NCBI GenBank assembly: GCA_964367095.1
Contig: CAYIXE010000028.1
Span: forward strand, 1-11,818
Length of the DNA stretch: 11,818 nt
Reading direction: 5' to 3'
DNA from: UBA927 sp964367095
Lineage (GTDB): Bacteria > Patescibacteriota > Microgenomatia > UBA10105 > UBA927
The notes below the pieces were generated by a model. The model had not been told where the DNA came from, made no database searches, and saw nothing but the letters and a program-made list of their open reading frames with translations. The number at the start of each line of letters is the position of its first letter. Within the stretch, counting starts at the first letter, position 1. The position numbers were made by a program, and so were the translations under genes. This document shows positions 1 to 9,000 of this stretch, piece by piece.

Positions 1-72
1 ATGCTCAAACGCATTGCGAAAGAATATGCCTAAACTTTTAAAACAGGCTCTAAGAGATTAAAGAGTCGCTCA

Positions 73-375
73 ATGTTTATTCTCGTTGCAGAAATAGACA
101 ACAATATCATAGGATATGCGGCTGTAAGCATAGAAAAACTTTCGTGGCGTTTATATAACCCCATCGCAGAAATAAAAAATTTATGTGTGAATCCTCTATA
201 TCGTGGTAAAGGAGTGGGAACAATGCTTATGCAAGAAATATCAAACATTGTTAAAAAACGCGGCGTCAAACGATTAAATGTTATAGTACTTTCTAATAAT
301 AATCCTGCATTGCGATTCTATCGAAACAACGGATATAAGGATGTAGATATAATTTTGGAGAAAGATATCATTTAA
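73..375 (+). CDS. GNAT-family N-acetyltransferase, N-terminally truncated or broken
   Basis: Residues 38-48 read NPLYRGKGVGT, the acetyl-CoA pyrophosphate-binding motif A of GNAT enzymes (R-G-K-G-V-G). The following helix and the C-terminal ALRFYRNNGYKDVD segment are the usual motif B and last strand. The family transfers acetyl groups from acetyl-CoA to amines; nothing here identifies the substrate. At 100 aa it is short: strand 1 and helices 1-2 that normally precede the MFILVAEI strand are missing. In the same frame, bases 1-72 read like that missing helix (MLKRIAKEYA, stop, TFKTGSKRLKSRS), with a single TAA at 31-33. The gene may therefore be a pseudogene with one nonsense change, or may restart at ATG 73, where a weak purine stretch (AAAGAG) lies upstream. 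The family call is firm; whether the product is functional is not. Confidence 0.75.
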   Translation: MFILVAEIDNNIIGYAAVSIEKLSWRLYNPIAEIKNLCVNPLYRGKGVGTMLMQEISNIVKKRGVKRLNVIVLSNNNPALRFYRNNGYKDVDIILEKDII

Positions 376-493
376 TTAGAATTTTTAGATGACAACACAT
401 CTGTCTACGCGTTTACGTTTGGGTGACACAATTATAATCCTCCGATTAAATCAAAACCCAAAAGCGTTGAATGTGCTTGAAGATCTATAGGTG

Positions 494-532
494 ACGGAAT
501 ATTGACAGGGTCTAACCCTGTCAATATTCCGT
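494..532. repeat. Perfect 18-bp-arm inverted repeat (palindrome copy 1)
   Basis: Arms 494-511 and 515-532 are exact reverse complements around the 3-nt loop CTA. The inner part is TGACAGGGT-CTA-ACCCTGTCA, the unit that recurs twice downstream. It lies between the convergent GNAT and glycosylase genes, so it could form a strong hairpin in transcripts from either side. No T-tract follows on either strand, so a classical rho-independent terminator is not clear. A dispersed palindromic repeat is the likelier reading. Confidence 0.85.
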
Positions 533-550
533 GACTGGATCTAACCCTGT
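532..550. repeat. Degenerate copy 2 of the TGACAGGGT palindrome
   Basis: This 19-base stretch matches 503-521 at 17 of 19 positions (changes at 536 and 539), then diverges. The changes fall in the left arm, so this copy can no longer form a full hairpin. It starts 29 bases after copy 1. Confidence 0.65.
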
Positions 551-565
551 AGCCTCCCTTTATCG

Positions 566-586
566 TGACAGGGTTGAACCCTGTCA
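566..586. repeat. Palindrome copy 3, TGACAGGGT-TGA-ACCCTGTCA
   Basis: The 9-bp arms 566-574 and 578-586 are perfectly complementary around TGA. It is the same core as copy 1 with a different loop, starting 34 bases after copy 2. The remainder of the 376-671 gap shows only a short tandem GGTCGATC/GGTCGATT near 633-648 and no gene. Confidence 0.8.
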
Positions 587-671
587 GACCACAGTCAAAT
601 AGCTTCTTATTGTCGGAAGCGCTGGGTGTCTTGGTCGATCGGTCGATTATTTTCGTATCAGACCGCTATTT

Positions 672-1277
672 TTAATCCCGGAGGTCTGCTATGCGCCACA
701 ACATACGAGCCGCGTACGTGCGATAGGGCATCCACTTTTTTTCTAACTTTTGTATTTGTTTGACAGTCGGATCCTTTTTCACTCCATATACTTTCATGAT
801 GCCGCGTCGCAAACCCAAATCCCCATACGAGAATATATCTTCGCGTCCTAATGAAAACATCAGAAACATCTCTGCCGTCCACTTACCGACTCCTTTAATC
901 TTCGTTAATTCTTTAATAATCTCTTCATCTGGTAACCCTTCAAAGGTTTCAAAATTAACAGCCTTTGTCTCTATTGCTGTTGCGATTGCTTTAATATAGG
1001 AAACTTTCGACCATGAGACGCCCACGCCTCGCAACGTTTCATCTTTCAAAGAAAGTATTTGATGAGCAGAAATTTTTGGAGTCTTAAACAACGCATGAAA
1101 CCTGCCACTGATCGTTGATGCTGCCCTCTCTGACAACTGTTGGGAAATGATCGACTCGACAAGATCGATAAATGGGTCGTTTGATTTGACAACCGTTAAT
1201 CCAGCAGATATTCGATCAAAATAAGAAAACAAAAGTGGATCAGAGGTTTGAAAATGTTTCTGAATCAGCGCATTCAT
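672..1277 (-). CDS. DNA-3-methyladenine glycosylase (AlkA/MAG-type, HhH-GPD superfamily)
   Basis: A base-excision repair enzyme expected to remove alkylated purines such as 3-methyladenine from DNA. The 201-aa protein has ESIISQQLS (41-49), typical of the family, the helix-hairpin-helix KIKGVGKWTAEMF (126-138), and Asp153 in SYGDLGLRRG at the catalytic aspartate position of AlkA/MAG (Gly-Pro-Asp region). It ends in the usual WMPYRTYAARMLWRI helix. There are no iron-sulfur cysteines, which separates it from endonuclease III and MutY. The length suits the short single-domain branch rather than E. coli AlkA (282 aa). The ATG at 1275-1277 has no Shine-Dalgarno sequence, but a -10 element sits 9 nt upstream. 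It follows the rpo-str operon on the same strand with its own promoter and converges on the GNAT gene. Confidence 0.92.
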   Translation of the reverse strand: MNALIQKHFQTSDPLLFSYFDRISAGLTVVKSNDPFIDLVESIISQQLSERAASTISGRFHALFKTPKISAHQILSLKDETLRGVGVSWSKVSYIKAIATAIETKAVNFETFEGLPDEEIIKELTKIKGVGKWTAEMFLMFSLGREDIFSYGDLGLRRGIMKVYGVKKDPTVKQIQKLEKKWMPYRTYAARMLWRIADLRD

Positions 1278-1286
1278 GCAACCAGC

Positions 1287-1295
1287 AGTATAACA
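1287..1295 (-). promoter_or_regulatory. Extended -10 promoter for the glycosylase gene
   Basis: On the minus strand this reads TGT-TATACT, an extended -10 (TGN plus hexamer). Only 9 nt separate the hexamer from the ATG, so transcription would start 0-3 nt before it, giving a leaderless or nearly leaderless mRNA. No convincing -35 is visible. Confidence 0.5.
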
Positions 1296-1315
1296 AATTT
1301 TAAAGGAATTTAGAG

Positions 1316-1335
1316 CCTGCCTGCCGGCAGGCAGG
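1316..1335 (-). terminator. Perfect 20-bp GC-rich palindrome, possible operon terminator
   Basis: CCTGCCTGCCGGCAGGCAGG is fully self-complementary and would fold as an 8-bp stem with a CCGG loop. It lies 14 nt past the rpsG stop, where the rpo-str operon should end, but only a weak T-rich stretch (CTCTAAATTCC) follows on the minus strand. GC-rich palindromes of this kind recur, in my recollection, in intergenic DNA of Patescibacteria, so it may be a dispersed repeat that also terminates. It is bordered by short GGAATTTA-like repeats at 1305, 1335 (GGAGTTTA) and 1345. Confidence 0.5.
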
Positions 1336-1349
1336 GAGTTTAGGGGAAT

Positions 1350-1823
1350 TTACCACCTAAAGTGGGCAAAGGCTTTGTTGGCGTCAGCCATGCGGTGCAC
1401 GGTGTCTCTTTTTTTGATCGCTTCACCTTGATTAGTGGCCGCTTCCATAAGCTCTACCACAAGCTTTTCTGAAAAAGTATGAAATTCTTTATTTGATCGT
1501 TTCTTGGCAAACTCGATGATCCATCGAATTGCTAACGCAATGCGCCTGTCGCCTCTAACCTCCACCGGAACTTGATATGACGCCCCACCGACACGTTTGG
1601 TGCGTACTTCCATCTTGGGCCCTACGTTGGCAATTGCAGTTTCCAATACTTTGACAGGATCTTCTCCTTTTGTCTTTATCGTCTCGAGCGCTTTGTATAC
1701 AAGATTCGAGGCTATCGTTTTCTTCCCGCTTACCATGACACGATTAATAAATCGCGTGACTAATCGATTGGAATACACCGCATCTGCGGGTAATAAATGA
1801 TGAAATGTTTTGTTGCTTCTCAT
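1350..1823 (-). CDS. rpsG: 30S ribosomal protein S7
   Basis: S7 nucleates assembly of the 30S head by binding the 3' major domain of 16S rRNA and contacts the E-site tRNA. The 157-aa length is standard. Diagnostic segments are RFINRVMVSGKK (24-35), the near-invariant RVGGASYQVPVEV with the following RR.ALAIRWI, and the C-terminal HRMADANKAFAHFRW. The start at ATG 1821-1823 is preceded by a modest AGAAAG Shine-Dalgarno, 13 nt after the rpsL stop. It is the last gene of the rpoB-rpoC-rpsL-rpsG run; fusA and tuf, which commonly follow, are absent. Confidence 0.98.
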   Translation of the reverse strand: MRSNKTFHHLLPADAVYSNRLVTRFINRVMVSGKKTIASNLVYKALETIKTKGEDPVKVLETAIANVGPKMEVRTKRVGGASYQVPVEVRGDRRIALAIRWIIEFAKKRSNKEFHTFSEKLVVELMEAATNQGEAIKKRDTVHRMADANKAFAHFRW

Positions 1824-1836
1824 AGTACTTTCTTAT

Positions 1837-2271
1837 TTACGCGGCTTTCGCAGCGGTTGGGCCACTTGAGCTCTTGGTGCCATAACGACTGCGTCCTTGT
1901 TTGCGATTGACTACCCCTGTGGCATCAAATTTACCACGAACGATATGATACTTCACACCCGGTAAATCCGCTACTCGACCGCCGCGAATAAGCACAATTG
2001 CGTGTTCTGAAAGTTCATGACCAATTCCTGGAATGTATGCGGTCACTTCTTGCTTATTGGATAATCGTACGCGGGCAACTTTTCTCAGTGCAGAGTTTGG
2101 CTTTCTTGGAGTCATGGTTTTTACCAGCGTAACGACTCCGCGTTTAAAGGGTGCGGCAAAACTTTTGGTCACACCAATTTTTGAATTATAAAATTTACGC
2201 AAAGCGGTAGATTTTATTTTCTTAGACTTCTTTTTTCGACCGAATCTGATAAGTTGATTTATTGTTGGCAT
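1837..2271 (-). CDS. rpsL: 30S ribosomal protein S12, with substitutions at the streptomycin sites
   Basis: S12 lines the decoding centre and controls accuracy. Recognised by PTINQLIR at the N-terminus, TPRKPNSALRKVARVRL (54-70), EHAIVLIRGGRV (89-100) and DLPGVKYH (102-109). At 144 aa it is about 20 residues longer than the E. coli protein (124); most of the extra lies in the lysine-rich stretch 12-44, plus a short Ser/Ala-rich tail. The first Lys of the PKKPNS loop (Lys43 in M. tuberculosis numbering) is Arg56 here, and the Lys of RVKDLPG (Lys88) is Ala101. Both positions are classical streptomycin-resistance sites. Asp102, the methylthiolation site in E. coli, is kept. Start ATG 2269-2271 lies 8 nt after the rpoC stop with no strong Shine-Dalgarno, suggesting translational coupling. 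Confidence 0.97.
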   Translation of the reverse strand: MPTINQLIRFGRKKKSKKIKSTALRKFYNSKIGVTKSFAAPFKRGVVTLVKTMTPRKPNSALRKVARVRLSNKQEVTAYIPGIGHELSEHAIVLIRGGRVADLPGVKYHIVRGKFDATGVVNRKQGRSRYGTKSSSGPTAAKAA

Positions 2272-2279
2272 ACTACTTT

Positions 2280-5200
2280 TTACGCGTCAATGCGAGCTCT
2301 CTGTGCAGAGACTGGAATAAGACGACCAATTATAACGTTTTCTTTAAGCCCCAACAACTTATCTTCCTTGCATGCAAGTGCTGCATCGGTCAGCACATTC
2401 GTCGTTTCTTGAAAAGATGCCGCTGATAACCATGACTCTGTATAAAGCGATGCACGAGTAATACCAAGAACGACTATGTGTGCAGTCGACGGTTCTCCGC
2501 CTTCAGCCAACACTCGTGCGTTCTCATCTTGAAACCGTGTCTTATCAACCATTTCTCCTGGAAGAAGGAGTGTGTCGCCTGATGTATCGATTCTGACTTT
2601 ATCACTCATTTTTCTGGCAATGACTTCAAAATGTTTATCATGAATGGCAATGCCTTGTGACTCGTACACGCGCTGCACCTCTGTAATAAGATAATGCTGT
2701 GCGCCGGTCAACCCTCGCACCTGCAGTACTTCTTTAATATCAAGATAGCCGCTTGCTAATTGATCCCCTGCCGCAATAAGATCGCCATCTTTCACTTTAA
2801 GTTCACTGGTAAGCGGGATGACATATTCACGCTCTTCTGCAGGCTTCATGGTCGCATCTTTAACAGTCACTTCATAGCCTTGTTCTGTTTCTTTTACTGT
2901 TACTTTTCCGGCAATCTCAGATACCGGCGACAAATTTCTCGGCATGCGGCATTCAAACAACTCTTCAACACGCGGTAACCCTTGGGTAACATCAAGCCCG
3001 ACTATCCCTCCGGCATGACGCACACGCATGGTAAGCTGAGTTCCTGGTTCACCTATAGATTGTGCAGCCATAACACCAACTGGTGTACCAACTTCGACTA
3101 ATTGTGTCGTTGAATAATCGCGTCCATAACAAACTGCACAAATACCGACTCGTGCCTGACACGCAATGGGCGATCGTAAAAGGACAGACTCGATACCCGC
3201 TTCTTCAATAATCTTGGCTTTTTCCTCTGCAATTTCTTCACCTTTGGCTACCAATACCTTCTTGCCATTTGTCGATAAAATATCTGCTGCTGCAAATCGA
3301 CCGACAATACGAGTTCCCAGTGGAGTTTGACGATCGTCTTTTTTCGATACAATCCAACCTTCACTTGTACCGCAATCGTCGACACGAACAATCATGTCAT
3401 GCGCGACATCAACCAATCGGCGCGTAAGATACCCAGCATCTGCAGTCTTTAATGCAGAATCAGTCAAGCCTTTTCGTGAACCACGAGTACTGGTGACATA
3501 TTCAAAAATGTTGAGCCCTTCCCGATAATTACTCTTTGTAGGAAGTTCTACAATTTTTCCAAGCGGATCGACCACTAATCCTTTGATAGCACAGAGCTGC
3601 TTTAGCTGATCTTTGCTCGCCCTCGCTCCACCTGATTCGATAATCATTTTTACCGGATTATTTTTTTCAAGTCGATCCCATGTAAGATCAGCGATACGTT
3701 CTGTAATCTCTATCCAAACTTCATTGGACAACCGTTTCTTTTCATCTTGTGTGATAAGACCAGTCTGATAATTTTGATCTATTTCTTTGACTTTTTCGTC
3801 AGCCTCACCGATCATACTGTCTTTTTCGGCTATCGATTTATTATCAAACACAGAAACTGAAAGTCCTCCGCAGAGTGTGGCTCCATAAAATCCGATATTT
3901 TTGATCGCGTCGATCAAGACCGTCACTTCTTCTTTGGAATACATCGAAAGGGCTTTGGTAACAAGCTGTTTTATCGTTGCAGCTTTTACCGGAGTGTTTA
4001 TATATCGCAATCCCACCGGCAACAGTTCATTAAACAATATACGTCCGACAGACGTCGTTATCACTTCGCCATTGGTAATTTGTACTCGAATGGGATCTCG
4101 AAGCGGGAGCATTTCGGTCTGATATGCATACACAGCTTCTTTCTCATCTGCAAATCGTTTGATTTTGTCATCTTTTATGTTTTCTTTAGACGGATCAATC
4201 GTTGTCATATAATAACATCCCACAACCATCTCTTTATTAGGAACTGTAATTGGGGATCCGTCTGCCGGCTTTAACAAATTGTGCGTGGGCAACATAAGAT
4301 CAATCGCTTCTTGTTGAGAAGACGCTGACAAAGGAATGTGGACCGCCATTTGATCTCCATCAAAATCCGCATTGTATCCTGCACAGACACAAGGGTGAAT
4401 ACGAATTGCCGATCCTTCTATAAGCACGGGATAAAATGCTTGAAATCCGAGTTTATGAAGTGTTGGCGCACGATTTAATAAAACAGGATGATTTTTGGTA
4501 ATTTCTTCTAAAATGTCATACACTTCAGGCGATCGTCTTTCTAACACATTTTTGGCATTTTTCACATTTGGCGCGATACCTCTTGTAATAAGCTCTCGCA
4601 ATACAAATGGCTTAAACATTTCAAGCGCCATTTCTTTCGGAAGACCGCACTGATTAAGAGATAATTCAGGTCCAACGACGATAACTGAGCGACCAGAATA
4701 ATCAACGCGCTTCCCCAGTAAATTTTGCCTAAATCTTCCCTGCTTGCCGCGAAGCATGTCTGAAAGTGAACGCAATGGCTGAATAACTGTCCTGCTGCTT
4801 GGCCGTTGTGTCGCATCGATCAATGAATCAACTGCCTCTTGAAGCATTCTTTTTTCATTTCGTAAAATAATCTCTGGTGCACCAAGATCCATAAGATGCT
4901 TTAAACGATTATTGCGATTTATAACCCGTCGATACAAATCATTAAGGTCACTCGTTGCAAACCTGCCGCCGGTCAACTGCACCATAGGGCGCAAATCCGG
5001 AGGAATAACTGGCAAAATACCCATAATCATCCACGCCGGCATTATGCCTGATTTGCGCATACCGTCTACAACGCGCAGTCTCTTGGTCGCTTTGACGTGT
5101 CGTTGTCCGCTTGATGTTTGAATTTCTTCTCGAAGATGAGCCGCAAGTTTATCAAGCTCAATCTTTTTGACCACCTCAAGTACTGCTTCGGCACCCATGC

Positions 5201-6005
5201 CAACTTTCAGAAATGATGATGCGTCATAATCTAAAAGATGAAGATATTCATCCTCAGTAACAGTCGAAAGTAATTTGATACTTTTCACAATACTGGCTAC
5301 TTGCTCAATGACTTGTATGATTTTTTCTTCTTCTTTTCCTCGTTGATCATCAAATTTAGCGAATTCTTGACGTTCACGAAGAGTAAGTTCAAAGATGGCT
5401 AAATCTTGTGCCTCTTTGCCTTTAATAGATTCTTTGACTTCTGCTAATTCTTTTTCGACTTCTTGATGACGCTTTTCTTTCTCGGCATCAACGCGCTTCA
5501 CCAGCTCGACAATTCGTTTTTCGCCTTGCGCCGTAAGACCTGAAAGTACTTTCTTTTTCTCATCATCATCCATGCTCACGACTAAATATTGTGCAAAATA
5601 AATAACACCTTCAAGCGCTCGAGGACTTATATCTAATAATAAAGACAACTTACTCGGGGCACCCTTAAAAAACCACACGTGAGCTATAGGACAAGCTAAA
5701 CCGATATGACCCATCCGTTCGCGACGGACTTTGCTTTGTGTCACTTCAACGCCACATTTATCGCAGATAATACCGCGATAACGAATTCTTTTATATTTAC
5801 CACAGTAGCACTCCCAATCCTTCGTCGGACCAAAAATACGCTCGTCAAACAATCCATCTTTTTCGGGCTTTAAGGTTCGATAGTTGATCGTCTCTGGCTT
5901 GGTGATTTCGCCATACGACCAATTTTTCACTTCATCAGGTGAAGCAAGTTTAACCAGTAAACCTGAAAAATCAACAATGTTTGCAAAATTGCCCTTTTTA
6001 TCCAT
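2280..6005 (-). CDS. rpoC: DNA-directed RNA polymerase subunit beta'
   Basis: The catalytic clamp subunit, 1241 aa. In order: zinc-binding domain Cys66, Cys68, Cys81, Cys84; a charged, probably helical insertion at about 145-245 before the SFLKVGMGAEAV segment; LTGGRFATSDLNDLYRR (344-360); the Mg-binding NADFDGDQ (545-552) with all three aspartates; the bridge helix around 836-870; the second zinc site Cys878, Cys949, Cys956, Cys959; and the trigger loop starting near 979. The trigger loop reads TMRVRHAGG (992-1000) where most bacteria have TMRTFHTGG or TMRTFHIGG. No SI3 insert is present, which explains much of the size difference from E. coli (1407 aa). The start ATG overlaps the rpoB stop (ATGGATAA, 8 nt) and has a strong AAGGAGA 6 nt upstream, so translation is likely coupled to rpoB. 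Confidence 0.99.
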   Translation of the reverse strand: MDKKGNFANIVDFSGLLVKLASPDEVKNWSYGEITKPETINYRTLKPEKDGLFDERIFGPTKDWECYCGKYKRIRYRGIICDKCGVEVTQSKVRRERMGHIGLACPIAHVWFFKGAPSKLSLLLDISPRALEGVIYFAQYLVVSMDDDEKKKVLSGLTAQGEKRIVELVKRVDAEKEKRHQEVEKELAEVKESIKGKEAQDLAIFELTLRERQEFAKFDDQRGKEEEKIIQVIEQVASIVKSIKLLSTVTEDEYLHLLDYDASSFLKVGMGAEAVLEVVKKIELDKLAAHLREEIQTSSGQRHVKATKRLRVVDGMRKSGIMPAWMIMGILPVIPPDLRPMVQLTGGRFATSDLNDLYRRVINRNNRLKHLMDLGAPEIILRNEKRMLQEAVDSLIDATQRPSSRTVIQPLRSLSDMLRGKQGRFRQNLLGKRVDYSGRSVIVVGPELSLNQCGLPKEMALEMFKPFVLRELITRGIAPNVKNAKNVLERRSPEVYDILEEITKNHPVLLNRAPTLHKLGFQAFYPVLIEGSAIRIHPCVCAGYNADFDGDQMAVHIPLSASSQQEAIDLMLPTHNLLKPADGSPITVPNKEMVVGCYYMTTIDPSKENIKDDKIKRFADEKEAVYAYQTEMLPLRDPIRVQITNGEVITTSVGRILFNELLPVGLRYINTPVKAATIKQLVTKALSMYSKEEVTVLIDAIKNIGFYGATLCGGLSVSVFDNKSIAEKDSMIGEADEKVKEIDQNYQTGLITQDEKKRLSNEVWIEITERIADLTWDRLEKNNPVKMIIESGGARASKDQLKQLCAIKGLVVDPLGKIVELPTKSNYREGLNIFEYVTSTRGSRKGLTDSALKTADAGYLTRRLVDVAHDMIVRVDDCGTSEGWIVSKKDDRQTPLGTRIVGRFAAADILSTNGKKVLVAKGEEIAEEKAKIIEEAGIESVLLRSPIACQARVGICAVCYGRDYSTTQLVEVGTPVGVMAAQSIGEPGTQLTMRVRHAGGIVGLDVTQGLPRVEELFECRMPRNLSPVSEIAGKVTVKETEQGYEVTVKDATMKPAEEREYVIPLTSELKVKDGDLIAAGDQLASGYLDIKEVLQVRGLTGAQHYLITEVQRVYESQGIAIHDKHFEVIARKMSDKVRIDTSGDTLLLPGEMVDKTRFQDENARVLAEGGEPSTAHIVVLGITRASLYTESWLSAASFQETTNVLTDAALACKEDKLLGLKENVIIGRLIPVSAQRARIDA

Positions 6006-9000
6006 TTTGTTCTCCTTCAGTCTTTAAAACTTCCTCCGCTGGTACTGCTACGACTTCTTCTTCGACGGTCTCTCCGCTCGCTTTCGCCAATTCTTTCGCT
6101 TCTTTAACTGCCTTCTCTTCTTTAGGAAGGTCTGAAATAATCGATGGCTTGGTGGTGACAACCCCTGTTGGAATAACGTTTAGACCTAAAGCCTGCAATT
6201 CTTTCACCAAAACTTTAAATGACTCTGGAATAGTTGATGCCGGAATATCCAATCCTTTTACTATTGCTTCAAACGCTTTCGCGCGACCAACGACATCATC
6301 AGATTTAATCGTCAACATTTCTTGAAGTACATGTGCCGCTCTATGCGCTTCAAGTGCCCAAACTTCCATCTCTCCAAGTCGTTGACCACCCATTTGAGCT
6401 TTACCACCAAGCGGCTGTTGCGTCACCAGTGAATATGGGCCTGTTGATCGAGCATGGGTCTTGTCCTCTACCATGTGAATCAATTTCAAAATGTATCCGA
6501 TGCCGACAACTACTGGTTCTTTGTATGCTTCTCCAGTTTTTCCATCATAAAGAATACTCTTACCATCAAGCGGTACATTAGCTTTTTTCATCGTATCAAT
6601 CATGCGATCTTCTTTAACATGCTCAAACACAGGAAGTGCGACTTTCAATCCTAGTTTATTCTGAGCAAACCCAAGATGTGCCTCCATCAGCTGTCCTAAA
6701 TTCATACGAGCTAATACGGAAAGCGGTGAAATAATAATATCGACCACTGTGCCATCCGCCATGTATGGCATATCTGCTGACGGAACTATTTTACTAATAA
6801 CTCCTTTGTTTCCGTGTCTGCCTGCCAACTTATCTCCAACGACAACTTTTCTCATTTGAGCAATTTTAACAATTATCTTTCGATTCGATCCTGGCTCTAA
6901 TTCATCGCCCTTTTCTTTGTCCAAAATCATGACGTCTATAACTGTACCCCGCTCACCATGTGGCATACGAAGCGAAGTGTCGCGAACTTCTCGTGCTTTT
7001 TCACCAAAAATTGCACGAAGCAGTCGTTCTTCAGCAGTCAACTCTGTCTCACCTTTTGGTGCGATTTTACCGACTAAAATATCATTTGGTTCAACTTCTG
7101 CACCAATAACAACAATGCCATTTTCATCCAAATTTCGAAGTGCTTCTTCACCAACGTTTGGAATATCGCGCGTTGTTTCTTCCGGACCTAACTTCGTGTC
7201 AACGACGCTACAGTCATGCTCCTCTATATGAACAGAAGTCAAAACATCTTGTCTTACCACACGATCTGAGACAACGATAGCGTCCTCGTATCCCAAGCCT
7301 TCATAACTCATGTATGCAATAACTAAGTTCGTTCCGAGCGCTAATTCACCATTTTCAGCAGCAGGTGCTTCTATCAAAACATCACCTTTTTTGACTTTTT
7401 GTCCCATTCCAACCAATACTTTTTGGTTATAGCAGGTCGATTGTGAGGTGCGTTTAAATTTCTCTGATTCGTGAGTTACTATATCGTTATTTTTATACTT
7501 CACTTTGACAAGAGCTGCGTCTGCATAAATAACTTCTCCATCATCTGTTGCCTTAACGACTCTGCCCATGGCCTCAATAACTGACGCCTCCATACCGGTT
7601 CCTACAACAGGAGACTGCGGCAGCAAAAGAGGAACAGCTTGACATTGCATATGTGTTCCCATAAGTGCTCGGTTTGCTTCATCGTGAGCCAAAAATGGAA
7701 TAAGAGAGGCTGGTGCGCCTACAACTTGTCTTGGGACAATGTCTACATATTGAACCAAGGACGTATCAGCTTCCATAAATTCGCCTTTGTAACGAACTGG
7801 GATACGATCTGTCTGAATCACCCCTTTTTCGTCCATAGCTAAGTCTGCATGAGTAATGTACATATTTATTTCATCATTCGCGTCAAGATACTCAATCGTA
7901 TCTGTAACCCGAACTTTGGCTATATCTCCATGAATCGTTTTTTCCACTTTTCGGTACGGTGTTTCCAAAAACCCGTATTCATTAACCCGTGCATAAAGCG
8001 CCATATAGGTCACAAGTCCAATATTTGGACCCTCAGGAGACCTGACTGGATCAATACGTCCATATTGAGATGAATTGATGTCACGAATGGAAAAACTTGC
8101 GCGTTCACGCGATATGCCGCCGACACCCATGACAGTCAAACGCCGCAAATTGTCAACTTCAGCCAGCGGATTTGTCTGATCGAGAATTGTCGAGAGTTGA
8201 CTTGTGCGAAAAAAATCATTGATGGAAGCGATAATTGGACGTGCATTCACTAAATGGGTCGATGTAAGATCCTCAGCATTTGGACCTGCTAAGCTCATTT
8301 TTTCTCGAATTGACCGCTCAAGACGCAATAATCCGACTCGAAATGCATTGGTCGCGACTAATTCGCCAACCCGGCGTACACGTCGATTACCAAGATGATC
8401 GATATCATCTACATCCCCTTTTCCATTGACAAGATTTATAAGATAACGAACGCCGCCAACGATATCATCTTTCGTAAGCACCCAATTTTCTTTGTTATTT
8501 GGAACATCAAGCCCCAGCTTTTTGTTCATTTTATATCGACCCACGCGCTCTAAAGAATAACGACGATAGTCAAAAAACATGGTACGTAAAAGCTCTTGGG
8601 CGTTGTCCAAAACAACTGGCTCTCCGGGGCGCAAACGTCGATACAACTCTAACACTGCTTCGTTTTGATTGGTTGTTGGATCTTTCGCAAGCGTCGCTTT
8701 TATGAATTGATGATCTGGATTGACATCTACATCAGCAAACAATCGTTCTATCTCTTCATTACTCGTAAATCCTATGGCTCGCAAAAATGTGCTTGCGACA
8801 AACTTACGACGTCTGTCGATACGAACCATAAGTACGTCATTTCGCGTGACAAAAAACTCAATCCAGCTTCCGTGCATCGGACGAATTTCTGCGCTATAGA
8901 GTGTACGACCGGTCGAAGGATCTACTTCTCCGGTGAAATACATGCCTGGAGATCGAACGAGTTGATTGACGACGCAACGCTCAATGCCATTGATCACAAA

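Noticed and set aside
494..532. Strong hairpin as a rho-independent terminator for the GNAT gene
   Set aside because: It starts about 120 nt past the stop and no T-run follows the stem on either strand.
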